A stretch of 31,071 nucleotides of DNA from an uncultured Balneolaceae bacterium (GTDB lineage Bacteria > Bacteroidota > Rhodothermia > Balneolales > Balneolaceae). The notes beneath the pieces were generated by a model that searched no databases, was not told the origin of the DNA, and saw only the letters and a program-made list of their open reading frames with translations. The translations under genes were made by a program, and so were the position numbers. Where the stretch lies: assembly GCA_937982515.1 (NCBI GenBank), contig CALJMB010000281.1, positions 1-31,071 on the forward strand. The letters are read 5' to 3'. Positions 1 to 7,303 of the stretch are shown one piece after another. Each line of letters begins with the position of its first letter. Positions within the stretch are counted from its first letter, which is position 1.

Positions 1-1
1 G

Positions 2-129
2 TTGCCGGTTATGAGCCATCAGCCCGTTTACCCCCTCGGTCCCCCTAAAGGGGGAAGCCGGAAGTCCCCTTTAGGGGATTTAGGGGTGAACCAGCATCCG
101 GAATTACGTATGAATGTTTGAACCGGCAA
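2..129. repeat. Palindromic G/C-block intergenic element (copy A)
   Basis: The stretch is bounded by 9-bp inverted ends, TTGCCGGTT at 2-10 and AACCGGCAA at 121-129. Inside are two small palindromes, CCCCCTAAAGGGGG (41-54) and TCCCCTTTAGGGGA (65-78). The second is followed directly by TTTAGGGGTG (79-88), so a third G-block could pair with the same C-block. The pattern of a C4TT-n-AGGGG palindrome followed by n-AGGGGTG recurs at 3321-3381 and, reversed, at 5250-5306. It codes for nothing visible and is best read as a REP-like interspersed element. Mobility is not shown. Confidence 0.55.
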
Positions 130-394
130 TTTGGATTACCTATGTGTTTTAGTCCGCTAATTAGACCTCGTTGCGCCCGCCACATCCTGCAGGTGCCGTC
201 TTACAGACAACAGGCCTATACTTCCGGCCTCATCAGCCGTACTTGAAGGACTTTTAGTTAGGCTGGGTACTGACTCTGAGTCCTCGGGAAAATAATTTTA
301 TGAACTGTATTAGCCACAAAAGAGTTAAGATGGTCAAACCAAATACTCATTCTCTTCAGAGAATAAATTTGTAACCAAACCTTTTCTCAGCACC
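130..394. other. Non-coding leader upstream of the PLP enzyme
   Basis: This 265-bp stretch has no convincing ORF, no tRNA and no riboswitch core that I can recognise. It should contain the promoter of the gene starting at 395. The A/T-rich part from about 285 to 390 is the likeliest place, but I could not fix a promoter box. No Shine-Dalgarno is visible before the ATG. Confidence 0.3.
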
Positions 395-1603
395 ATGTCC
401 AAACACACAGGTTTAGGATTATCTACACGCTCTATCCTTGCAGGTGAAGCCGGTAACCTTTCCTACCAATCGGTTGCACCGGATATGGTGCTCTCTACGA
501 GCTTCAGGGCCGATTACGGCGCTTCTTACTCCATCGAAGGTCAGCAGCAGGAGGATATCCCGTTTTTCTATACCCGGTGGGGAAATCCCACCATTCAACA
601 GCTCGAAGTAAAACTGGCCGGCCTGGAGCAGGCCGAAGCGTGTGTGGTGTTTGCAAGCGGGATGGCAGCTGTAGCCGGTCTGTTTCTTTATGAGCTGAAG
701 GCAGGCGACCGGCTGGTTATAAGCGACGTCTGCTATGCAGCTGTCTCTGAGGTTACCAATGAGCTCTTTCCTGATTTGGATATTGACGTCGTCAAAGTGA
801 ACATGACCGATGCAGATCAGCTGAGAGAAGCACTGACGGAAGAGACCCGGTTGGTATATACAGAAACGCCCGCCAACCCCATACTTCGTCTTACCGACCT
901 GGAGCTCGTGGTGAAAGAAGCACGGAAAGTGAAGGCCCGTGTAGCAGTCGACAGCACCTTTGCCACCCCGGCGGCTACCCGTCCGGCTGAACTGGGTGTG
1001 GATTACGTGGTTCATTCCCTCACAAAGTATATCAACGGGCATGGCGACGCCATGGGCGGGGCCATCCTGGGCAGCAAGGAGGATATGGAACAGATCCGCA
1101 GAAAGATTCTGATTAAAACGGGAGGAGTCATCAGTCCCTTTAACGCCTGGATGATCATGCGGGGGCTGTCTACCTTTCCCATTCGGATGAAAGCACATGA
1201 AGAGCACGCTCTGGAAGTGGCCGGGATGCTGGAAGAGCACCCGAATGTTACCCAGGTGATCTATCCCGGACTTCCTTCCCACCCGCAGTATGAGCTGGCC
1301 CGGAAGCAGATGGATAACTTCTCGGGAATGCTTACGTTTCAGGTTCAGGACGGAGAACGGGCGGCAAAGCTGATGGCCGAGCAGCTGGAAGTAGTGCAGT
1401 ACGCGGTATCGCTCGGCCATCAACACAGCCTGATCTACTATATGCCGACGGATGAAATGCTGGAAAGCACCTTCCTTCTGACGGATGAACAGGAGGCCTC
1501 CTACCGGGAATATGCCGGTGACGGCATCTTCAGGATGTCGGTCGGCCTGGAAGACGCCGAAGACATTATCCGGGACCTGAAGCGTATTCTCGACCAGTTG
1601 TAG
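395..1603 (+). CDS. Cys/Met-metabolism PLP-dependent enzyme (methionine gamma-lyase / cystathionine gamma-lyase-synthase type)
   Basis: This 402-residue protein is a fold-type I PLP enzyme of the Cys/Met metabolism family, with the usual family length. Visible landmarks are YTRWGNPT (59-66), whose Tyr and Arg reach the neighbouring subunit's cofactor phosphate in this family. ASGMAA (87-92) is the phosphate-binding loop. VDST (185-188) has the Asp that contacts the pyridine nitrogen, and HSLTKYINGHGD (207-218) has Lys211 as the Schiff-base lysine. The family carries out gamma-elimination or gamma-replacement on methionine, cystathionine or O-acylhomoserine. The sequence alone does not separate lyase from synthase, and the methionine-lyase cysteine is not clearly present (YAAV at 114-117). 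It stands alone on the plus strand and converges on the broken oxidoreductase downstream. Confidence 0.88.
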   Translation: MSKHTGLGLSTRSILAGEAGNLSYQSVAPDMVLSTSFRADYGASYSIEGQQQEDIPFFYTRWGNPTIQQLEVKLAGLEQAEACVVFASGMAAVAGLFLYELKAGDRLVISDVCYAAVSEVTNELFPDLDIDVVKVNMTDADQLREALTEETRLVYTETPANPILRLTDLELVVKEARKVKARVAVDSTFATPAATRPAELGVDYVVHSLTKYINGHGDAMGGAILGSKEDMEQIRRKILIKTGGVISPFNAWMIMRGLSTFPIRMKAHEEHALEVAGMLEEHPNVTQVIYPGLPSHPQYELARKQMDNFSGMLTFQVQDGERAAKLMAEQLEVVQYAVSLGHQHSLIYYMPTDEMLESTFLLTDEQEASYREYAGDGIFRMSVGLEDAEDIIRDLKRILDQL

Positions 1604-1697
1604 CGGATGGAGTGATATCCTTTTGTGAGATATGGTGAGCTGGCTTCCCAGCCTTATACCTCAAAGTCTTTATGTTTTCATAGCCTCCCCGACAAAA

Positions 1698-2317
1698 CTA
1701 GTACGACACTCCCGGGGCCTCATGCAAGTATCTGTCATCTTCCAACCGCCCCAGCATAAAATGAGCCACGTCCGCCCGGGAAACCTTCAGATCGAGTGTT
1801 TTATCAGAAGGAGCAAACCCATGCCGGTAAGACTTTGTCAGTGCTCCATCTGTAAATGCCCCGGGACGTACTATGATCCAGTCCAGGCCGCTCTGTTGGA
1901 TATACTGCTCCTGGAGAACATGGTCGGCAAATGCTTTGCGAAGCAAAAAGCCGAACATGATGTACTTCCACAAAAAGTTCAGATTACCCCGGCTCTCTCC
2001 GATGCCAAGGGTAGACAGACCAGGCGACGTACGCCTTCCCGCTGCATAGCCTGGATGACGTTGAGAGTCCCCTCCGAACGAATGGCGCCTTGCCGCCCTG
2101 CGCCCAATGCACATAACACAGCATCGTGGCCCCGCACAGCATTGCGGACATCGTCCGGATTCATCACATCGCCCTGAACAGTGGCAAGATATTCATGATC
2201 TATATCAAGTTTGGACGGATTGCGGGAGAAGGCTGTTACGGTATGGCCTCCTGAAAGGGCCTGTTTTGTAAGTTCACGACCAATGCTGCCGGTAGCTCCG
2301 AATATGACAAGCTTCAT
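1698..2317 (-). pseudogene. Frameshifted NAD(P)-binding oxidoreductase (atypical SDR / NmrA-like)
   Basis: The gene starts at the ATG at 2317 with a Rossmann motif, FGATGSIG (residues 5-12), and continues in one frame through DAVLCALGAG and VRRLVC. The homology then moves to another frame, which reads STLGIGESRGNLNF and later WIIVRPGAFTDG, ending APGVSY at 1698. The switch falls at about 2011-2017. One missing base (or four) there would restore a single protein of about 206 residues, the normal length for this family of NAD(P)H-binding reductases. Both halves are well conserved, so either the inactivation is recent or the assembly has a one-base error. The gene converges with the PLP enzyme. 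Its left-end boundary is firm; its functional state is uncertain. Confidence 0.8.
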
Positions 2318-2466
2318 AGTTACCAGTTATCTTTTTTGTTGAGATGGTAGTTTGTGTAGGATACTTATCCATATACATGGCATCATGAATTGGATTTCGT
2401 ACCACAACCAAAGGTACCAGTCCCAGGGCACCGGGAATTGAATAAAACCGACATGGATAAGTTTAT

Positions 2467-3264
2467 TCAGGGCTGGCAGATTTCAATAACCACCCGGTCC
2501 GGTGAGTGATATTGGCCAGGGGTAAAGCCGGAGAATTCTCTGAACTCCCTGATGAAGTGGGGTTGATCAGCATAGTCTCTGCCAAAAGCGACATCCGTCA
2601 ATGTCTGGAAGCTTTTGCTGCGGATATGTTGCAAGGCAGACTGAAAGCGGGCAATCCTGGAAAACAGTTTGGGAGAGATGCCTACGTGTTGCTTAAATCT
2701 GCGCTCAAACTGCCGCTCCGATAGCTGAAGTGAAGCATGAAGCTTGTGTAAAGGCACCGCCCCCTGTGATGTTACGATTGTGGATACACTATATCGGATG
2801 GCGGTATTTTCGGAGTAGCGCTGCCGGATAAGTTGGGTTATGGATGAGGATAACGCTTCTACATGCTGTTTCGGTGTGTCGGCACCGGCCAGTGTATCTG
2901 ATACGGCGGGCGCAATTAAGTTCAGGTCTGTTACCTCATTTGTACATTCATCCGCATCAAACCCAAACATGGGTTTGAGTACGTGAGGGTGAAAGGTAAC
3001 ACCGGTGGCACGGATTGCTCCCGTTGAATAGAGATTCCCGTGCCGGGTTGCCTGGCCGTACAGGAATAAAGAGGGGAGGGTGGAGGGTTCCTGTCCATGA
3101 TAGGTGAACCTGTGGGAACCGTACTGATAGATCAGGCCCGGACATCCGTCCGCCACAATCCTGAACGTTCTGGGGCCGGACGCCTCGCCGTTTGTCTCCA
3201 ATACCCAGAAATAGCGGATGATATCTTTAAGATACTCCGGAGGTTTGACCTTGCGATACTTCAT
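2467..3264 (-). CDS. AraC-family transcriptional regulator (DUF6597-like N-terminus)
   Basis: This is a 265-residue one-component regulator. The N-terminal half (about 1-150) starts with PPEYLKDIIRYFWVLE and continues with RIVADGCPGLIYQYG, the sensor-domain signature seen in many Bacteroidota AraC proteins (DUF6597). The C-terminal half (about 165-260) is the double helix-turn-helix, with LSERQFERRFKQHVGISPK and later DQPHFIREFREFSGFTPGQY, the classic AraC second-helix pattern. The protein should bind DNA as an activator. The ligand is unknown. It lies just upstream, on the same strand, of the broken oxidoreductase, with about 150 bp between them, so it may once have controlled that gene. No Shine-Dalgarno is evident. 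Confidence 0.88.
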   Translation of the reverse strand: MKYRKVKPPEYLKDIIRYFWVLETNGEASGPRTFRIVADGCPGLIYQYGSHRFTYHGQEPSTLPSLFLYGQATRHGNLYSTGAIRATGVTFHPHVLKPMFGFDADECTNEVTDLNLIAPAVSDTLAGADTPKQHVEALSSSITQLIRQRYSENTAIRYSVSTIVTSQGAVPLHKLHASLQLSERQFERRFKQHVGISPKLFSRIARFQSALQHIRSKSFQTLTDVAFGRDYADQPHFIREFREFSGFTPGQYHSPDRVVIEICQP

Positions 3265-3320
3265 CAGTACGGATGTATATAATTCCTGATACGAGTTAAC
3301 GTGGATTCGAGATAAAAAAA

Positions 3321-3406
3321 CTCTCCCCTTGAGGGGAGATGGTTAAACTGACTGTTCTCAGTTTAACCTGAGGGGTGTCCCGGAGGCTGGCACGAGCGGA
3401 CGCTCG
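3321..3406 (+). repeat. Palindromic element with hairpin insert (copy B)
   Basis: The element begins with CTCTCCCCTTGAGGGGAGAT (3321-3340), itself a near-perfect palindrome. A hairpin follows, with arms GGTTAAACTGA (3341-3351) and TCAGTTTAACC (3358-3368) around a 6-nt loop. It then reads TGAGGGGTGTCCCGGAGG from 3369. A small CGAGCG/CGCTCG hairpin follows at about 3393-3406. The outer blocks match copy C (5250-5306, opposite orientation), while the hairpin arm sequence is different. It lies between the AraC gene and the DNA-repair operon and is non-coding. Confidence 0.65.
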
Positions 3407-3438
3407 CGCCATTAAAATTCTGGGTTCAGAATCGTATC

Positions 3439-3473
3439 TAACCCTGACAGGGTTTCAAACCCTGTCAGGGTTA
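3439..3473. repeat. Perfect 35-bp palindrome
   Basis: The arms TAACCCTGACAGGGTTT (3439-3455) and its exact reverse complement (3457-3473) flank a single central C. Each arm also contains the smaller palindrome ACCCTGACAGGGT. It lies about 50 bp beyond the 3' end of the minus-strand DNA-repair gene, so it could act as a transcript-end hairpin, but no U-tract follows. From memory, similar AACCCTGACAGGGTT palindromes recur in Bacteroidota genomes; I cannot check this here. Confidence 0.7.
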
Positions 3474-3525
3474 AGCATTAACACCCAAGCATAAGTGCTG
3501 CCGTACAAGTTGCGTATTATAGTAT

Positions 3526-4272
3526 TCAGCCAGACTTCTTCCTCTGTTTTCTGGTAGCGTAATGAAGAATCCACCGGGTGTGCTCATTGGAAGATTCCGA
3601 CCAGTCTTCAATGAGGTCTGCAGCCGCCTCCGGATTCACTTTTAAATAATCAGTCACATGATTGGCTACCGACTTTTTAACAAAGTGAACAGGGTCTTCT
3701 TTTAGCAGATTCAAAATATCAAATACTGGCTGCGGGTTTTCAGTAAATACATCGAGCTTTGTAGCCCAGGGCAATTTAGGCCGCAAGCCTTCCGATGCCA
3801 GGCGGCGCAGGTGAAAGTTCTCAGACACCGCCCAGCGTTTCATCTGCTCAAGCGTTTGGTCCGGGTATGTCCGGATGAAAGGGCGAATGGCGTATTCTCC
3901 GGTGTTCCGCTTCGTGATCTCTTCAATGGCGGTCATGGATACGGATAAATGCTCCAGCCCATATTTCTCCACGTATTTGGCGACAGGCATGACCCAATAA
4001 AAGCGAGTAAACATTCCGGTCTCTTCTTCATTCTCAGGACCGAGAATATCCATTAATATGTTGACTGCTCTTTGATAATCATCCGGCAGGAAGGAGTGAA
4101 GCTGATCGGCAATCAGTTCCACCCGCTGTTTCAGGCTTTTATCTGTATAGTTGGTTGCTACTGCGTTCACAAAAGATGCATGATCGAAATGAGCATAAAC
4201 AGTTGCAATGTTTTCGGCAAGTCGTTTGGCTAAGGTTTCATCAAAATAATCAGTAGGCTTTTTTGTTGGCAT
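3526..4272 (-). CDS. DNA alkylation repair protein (AlkC/AlkD-type HEAT-repeat glycosylase)
   Basis: This 248-residue, mostly alpha-helical protein matches the HEAT-like alkylpurine DNA glycosylase superfamily. Landmarks are ENFHLRRLASEGLRPKLPW (about 151-169), DPVHFVKKSVANHVTDYLK (193-211) and HTRWILHYATRK (231-242). These are the arginine/lysine-rich helices that hold the DNA backbone in this family. The family removes N3- or N7-alkylated purines. The length is normal. The start is 2 bp past the stop of the VOC gene upstream, so it is translated with two tandem VOC genes as one unit. Substrate choice (AlkC-like or AlkD-like) cannot be decided by eye. Confidence 0.8.
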   Translation of the reverse strand: MPTKKPTDYFDETLAKRLAENIATVYAHFDHASFVNAVATNYTDKSLKQRVELIADQLHSFLPDDYQRAVNILMDILGPENEEETGMFTRFYWVMPVAKYVEKYGLEHLSVSMTAIEEITKRNTGEYAIRPFIRTYPDQTLEQMKRWAVSENFHLRRLASEGLRPKLPWATKLDVFTENPQPVFDILNLLKEDPVHFVKKSVANHVTDYLKVNPEAAADLIEDWSESSNEHTRWILHYATRKQRKKSG

Positions 4273-4274
4273 GG

Positions 4275-4646
4275 CTATGTATATTGGACGATATCGACGT
4301 GAATTCCATTAGGATCGGTGACTGTAAAATGCCTGCCGTTCACCGGCTCCTCACTCAACTCTAATGTTATTGGGAGGTTAGCAGCCTTAACCCTTTTATA
4401 TTCCTGTTCAACATCTTCAACTTCCATTTGAAAGATGATGCCTTTACCACAAAATGAAGGGTGGAATATTTCTTGTACAAAGGGTGAATCGGGTACGCAG
4501 AAAAGTAATTCATATTCTGGTTTCCGGGTATGCTGTAAGACAACAAACCCCTCCAGCTCCAGTTTTACTTCAAAATTAAAGTAGGTACAGTAAAACTGCT
4601 TGCTTTCCTGTACCTTAGTGGTGTAGACCTCTGTGCTTAATCTCAT
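4275..4646 (-). CDS. VOC (glyoxalase/bleomycin-resistance fold) protein
   Basis: This is a 123-residue single-module VOC-superfamily protein. The N-terminal strand-helix STEVYTTKVQESKQFYCTYF and the C-terminal FTVTDPNGIHVDIVQ are the two ends of the paired beta-alpha-beta-beta-beta units. The conserved DPNG turn is present, with an acidic residue (Asp) near the usual last metal ligand. The gene is clearly paralogous to the next VOC gene upstream, sharing the same architecture and the ending GRHFTVTDPNG / DRHFAIQDPNG. Its start overlaps that gene's stop as ATGA (4643-4646), implying translational coupling. The substrate is unknown; antibiotic sequestration, glyoxalase or dioxygenase roles are all possible for the fold. 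Confidence 0.82.
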   Translation of the reverse strand: MRLSTEVYTTKVQESKQFYCTYFNFEVKLELEGFVVLQHTRKPEYELLFCVPDSPFVQEIFHPSFCGKGIIFQMEVEDVEQEYKRVKAANLPITLELSEEPVNGRHFTVTDPNGIHVDIVQYT

Positions 4647-5026
4647 TGCTCTTCAACCGGCTGGTACCGTACAATATCGATGGCCACTCCGTTGGGGTCC
4701 TGAATGGCAAAATGGCGGTCGCCCCAGGGCTCGTCCCGCAAGTCAATGATTATATCAGCGCCTTTTTCCTTCAGCTCCCGGTATATACTATCTGCGTCGT
4801 CCACTTCTATGGTCAGGTATATTCCCTTCCCGGAGAAGGCTTTGTGGAAGAGCGGTTGCTGTGAGGGATGATCTGGCAACAAAAAACTGATTTCCGCCTG
4901 TCGGTTGGGAGTATGCATCAGAAGGTAGAAATCGTTTTCAAAGGTTACTCCGAACCCGAGCATATCTCTGTAGAAAGCTTTGCTTTCTTCCAGCTTGGGT
5001 GTGATAATTCCAGCATTAAGTTTCAT
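4643..5026 (-). CDS. VOC (glyoxalase/bleomycin-resistance fold) protein
   Basis: This 127-residue protein opens with KLNAGIITPKLEESKAFYRD and MLGFGVTF, the standard VOC start. It ends with DRHFAIQDPNGVAIDIVRY. It is the first gene of the minus-strand unit VOC-VOC-DNA alkylation repair, with ATGA overlap into the second VOC gene. The pairing with a DNA alkylation glycosylase suggests a response to an electrophile or alkylating compound, but that is context inference only. Roughly 590 bp of repeat-rich non-coding DNA separates it from the next gene upstream, and the promoter should lie just right of 5026. I see no strong ribosome-binding site. Confidence 0.82.
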   Translation of the reverse strand: MKLNAGIITPKLEESKAFYRDMLGFGVTFENDFYLLMHTPNRQAEISFLLPDHPSQQPLFHKAFSGKGIYLTIEVDDADSIYRELKEKGADIIIDLRDEPWGDRHFAIQDPNGVAIDIVRYQPVEEQ

Positions 5027-5164
5027 GCGTATGATCTTGATTTAAGGTTAAAGCAGAAACCTACGGAGACCAAGGCTTGCAAGATTGTAAAAAACGGACA
5101 AAGTCCTAAGCGAATGGTTAAATAACGCGAGTTTAAAGGAACGAGATTGTAAGAGATAAGAAGA

Positions 5165-5308
5165 AGTCTCCCCTTGAGGGAAGCTCATTAGATTGGTGGT
5201 TCCCGACCTAATGCGAGGGGGTTCGCATGGCAGCAACTTCCGTCCGGGGCACCCCTCAGAACGAATTATGAACACCCCATTCGTTCATCTCCCCTCAAGG
5301 GGAGAGCT
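5165..5308 (-). repeat. Palindromic element with hairpin insert (copy C)
   Basis: Read on the minus strand, this repeats the plan of copy B. The palindrome ATCTCCCCTCAAGGGGAGAG is at 5287-5306. A hairpin with arms GAACGAAT (5259-5266) and ATTCGTTC (5279-5286) follows. CACCCCTCAG (5250-5259) comes next, which is CTGAGGGGTG on the minus strand, followed by a CCCCGGA block. The far end carries another C/G block (AAGTCTCCCCTTGAGGG, about 5165-5181) and a CATTAG/CTAATG stem. The outer blocks match copy B almost exactly but the hairpin arms differ in sequence while staying self-complementary. It occupies most of the gap between the VOC operon and the AraC gene. Confidence 0.65.
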
Positions 5309-5424
5309 TGTAGAATCCATTTTTTAGCGCGAAGTGACGTTAATTATGTAATTATACGGGTTCCATTTCTTGATGTCGGTATAACTTGCCCCGACTTTTA
5401 AGCCGAGGATTACCATAAACTATA

Positions 5425-5520
5425 AAAAGACAGGGCTTTAACCCTTTCAGCATTGGGTAAAGGGCTGAAGCCCTTCCGGTTCAGAGCCTTGCCTTATCCC
5501 CGGGCTGAAGGCCGGGGCAA
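5425..5520. repeat. Cluster of GGGCTGAAGCCC-type palindromes
   Basis: Two neighbouring hairpins are visible. AAGGGCTGAAGCCCTT at 5460-5475 has 7-bp arms around GA. CCCCGGGCTGAAGGCCGGGG at 5498-5517 has 6-bp C4G2/C2G4 arms. A related GGGCTTTAACCC block lies at about 5433-5444. The shared GGGCTGAAG core suggests one repeat unit that has been duplicated. Nothing in it codes for protein. It lies about 100 bp beyond the 3' end of the minus-strand AraC gene at 5620. Confidence 0.5.
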
Positions 5521-5587
5521 TTATGTGTACTGACATAATGAGATAAAATCCGTATTAGAAGTTAGGTGACTTCTTGCCTTTACCACA

Positions 5588-5614
5588 GAATTCAGAATTC
5601 AGGATTCTGAATTC
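5588..5614. repeat. GAATTCAGAAT hairpin
   Basis: Arms GAATTCAGAAT (5588-5598) and ATTCTGAATTC (5604-5614) flank a 5-nt loop immediately after the stop codon of the minus-strand AraC gene. The same ATTCAGAATTC core occurs as a 16-bp palindrome at 18939-18954, next to another regulator, so it is an interspersed motif. It could end the AraC transcript, but there is no U-tract. Confidence 0.45.
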
Positions 5615-5619
5615 GCTCT

Positions 5620-6435
5620 CTACAACACCTGAGCGGGAGTAGCTCCATAAAAGGTTTTGAACTCTTTAATGAAGTGCGCCTGATCATAATAGCCCGGGTC
5701 AAAGGAGAAAGAAGTAGTTATTAGATTGTTACCGGATGCAGCATACCTCACGATGTTCTGAAATCGCACAACCTTGCTGAACATCTTGGGAGTTGTACCA
5801 ACGTATTTTTTAAATAGCCGGCGAAGCTGACGGTTGCTTAGCCCTATATCCAGCTCTTCTTCTACCCGTATATTGCCCCGTTTTTGCAGGATCTGATAAA
5901 GCGCGTTACAGATTCGTGCATCGGTTTGAATGGTTGTTTTGTTTAACAGATTAAGAAAAAATTGATCAAGAGCCGGATATATCCGCTTGGGAGAAGGCAG
6001 GTCTTCAAACACAGTTGAAATACACCGGGCTATCTCCGGTGTAACGCTATTTAGATGTTCAAATCGATCGGTCAGCTCAGAAATATTCAATCCGAAAATT
6101 TGTGGAAATGCCATTGGCAGGAATCGTATACCGACATAATAGAAAGAGTGGCCGATGGGAAATTCGGTATAGGTGGTGGAGAAGCCCATGACAAAAGGAC
6201 CCTCAGAATTGCAGAGCTCAAAAAAGATGTCGATGCAACCATCTGATACTACCCGGTACCTGAACGGTTCGTGTAGCGGCCGGCTTGTTTTAAGTTGCCA
6301 GTAACAGTAAATAAAATCTTTTAGCCGGGTATCCGGCGAATACTCGTTATAGGTCACAGAACCTTCATTTCCTGCCGGAATGGCAGGTTGTACCGGAGCA
6401 TAAAGCCCGTGCAATAAGGATACTTCATTTGCCAT
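5620..6435 (-). CDS. AraC-family transcriptional regulator (DUF6597-like N-terminus)
   Basis: The protein is 271 residues from the ATG at 6435. An in-frame ATG at 6552 would add 39 residues that do not look like the family and would overlap the next gene upstream by 32 bp, so I prefer 6435. The N-terminal part has the sensor signature RLKDFIYCYWQLKT and YRVVSDGCIDIFFEL. The C-terminal part has the AraC DNA-binding domain, with LSNRQLRRLFKKYVGTTPKM and DQAHFIKEFKTFYGATPAQV at the very end. It is related to the AraC protein at 2467-3264. It sits 85 bp downstream of the SufR-like gene on the same strand and may share its transcript. Confidence 0.82.
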   Translation of the reverse strand: MANEVSLLHGLYAPVQPAIPAGNEGSVTYNEYSPDTRLKDFIYCYWQLKTSRPLHEPFRYRVVSDGCIDIFFELCNSEGPFVMGFSTTYTEFPIGHSFYYVGIRFLPMAFPQIFGLNISELTDRFEHLNSVTPEIARCISTVFEDLPSPKRIYPALDQFFLNLLNKTTIQTDARICNALYQILQKRGNIRVEEELDIGLSNRQLRRLFKKYVGTTPKMFSKVVRFQNIVRYAASGNNLITTSFSFDPGYYDQAHFIKEFKTFYGATPAQVL

Positions 6436-6520
6436 GATGAGATCATACTTTGGGTCGCCTCTTACCTGATCCCCTAATATACTGTTTCCCTGATCATAAA
6501 TTGTCTGAAACAATATAATA

Positions 6521-7144
6521 CTAAGAGATCCTGTACGCACATCTTCGGGCACCGGAAATGATATGGCTTACACGCTCTACCTTCACATCATCGCCGAGCA
6601 CGCTCCGGAAGGTATTCAGTTCCGCACGGCAAAAGCCCTGGCATAATTTTGCGGCCGTACAGATGGGACAGTGGTTTTCAATCAACAGGTAGCCTTCTTC
6701 ATCCTTTTCATACTCAGCCATATATCCTTCGCGGTCGCGGATTTCGGCCAGCTTTGCCACTTTGCTTTCCAGGTCAGTAAGTCCTTTCATTTCCATCGAA
6801 TACACTTCAATACCGCTTTGCTGTTTGGCTTCGATCACACGATCCACAGCTTCCTGGCCCAGCGTTTCCCGCATCTTGGCGATCAGCCTAACGGTTAGTT
6901 CCGCATGGGCATCGGGGAAGCAATTGTGTCCTTTTTCAGTCAGCGACCAGATGTGTTTTGGCCGCCCCCGTCCTTTGGCTTCAGTTGTAGCTTGTATCAG
7001 GCCTTCCTTTTCAAGCTTCAGCAGATGAAACCGCGCACCTTCGGTGGTTACATTCATCTCTTTTGCAAGGAGCGATACAGGCTGCGGCCCCCGGGTTTTG
7101 AGTATCCGCAGCACTTTTTCATTGTCAGGCAACCTGTTTTCCAT
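6521..7144 (-). CDS. SufR-like Fe-S cluster transcriptional regulator (DeoR/ArsR-type winged helix)
   Basis: From the ATG at 7144 the protein has 207 residues. The N-terminal winged helix (about 5-70) reads LLAKEMNVTTEGARFHLLKLEKEG, then GRGRPKHIWSLTEKG as the wing. The C-terminus carries Cys159, Cys162, Cys168 and Cys172 (ENHCPIC, then LCQGFC), and Cys202 near the end (RRCAYRI). The Cys159-x12-Cys172 spacing followed about 29 residues later by Cys matches the cluster-binding pattern of SufR-type regulators. An upstream in-frame ATG at 7249 would make the operator part of the coding sequence, so 7144 is preferred. The 26-bp palindrome ends 1 bp before the start codon, which implies autoregulation and a very short or absent leader. 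I infer that it senses oxidative or iron stress and controls the divergent sod/FMN reductase unit. Confidence 0.78.
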   Translation of the reverse strand: MENRLPDNEKVLRILKTRGPQPVSLLAKEMNVTTEGARFHLLKLEKEGLIQATTEAKGRGRPKHIWSLTEKGHNCFPDAHAELTVRLIAKMRETLGQEAVDRVIEAKQQSGIEVYSMEMKGLTDLESKVAKLAEIRDREGYMAEYEKDEEGYLLIENHCPICTAAKLCQGFCRAELNTFRSVLGDDVKVERVSHIISGARRCAYRIS

Positions 7145-7145
7145 A

Positions 7146-7171
7146 TTAAACAAAGTAATTGTTTTGTTTAA
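7146..7171. promoter_or_regulatory. Candidate operator 1 (26-bp inverted repeat) at the SufR-like gene
   Basis: TTAAACAAA (7146-7154) and TTTGTTTAA (7163-7171) are exact reverse complements around an 8-nt centre, GTAATTGT. The site directly abuts the regulator's ATG. The same centre and inner arms recur at 7304-7329. On the minus strand a TA-n-TTTG box (TACTTTG) lies inside it, 6 nt before the ATG, so transcription may start at or near the first codon. Confidence 0.7.
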
Positions 7172-7303
7172 AAGGTACTGAAATAACGGCCGAAAAAAAA
7201 GACGCCACAACGGCCTCGCTGTGCCGGGATGGGGATAACTGCGGAGCACGAAAAGGATGAACTAAAGAAGTATCTATCAAACCGATAAAAACTATATATC
7301 GGA

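Noticed and set aside
205..236. CTGATGAG on the minus strand, like a hammerhead ribozyme core
   Set aside because: The GAAA after the second stem is missing and the flanking stems do not form.
419..1426. 335-residue minus-strand ORF opposite the PLP enzyme
   Set aside because: It is a shadow of a strongly conserved gene. It is rich in His/Cys/Gly without any domain.
5048..5275. 75-residue minus-strand ORF
   Set aside because: It runs through palindromic element C and has no recognisable protein features.
6436..6552. N-terminal extension of the AraC gene up to the ATG at 6552
   Set aside because: It would overlap the SufR-like gene and its 39 residues lie before the usual sensor-domain start.
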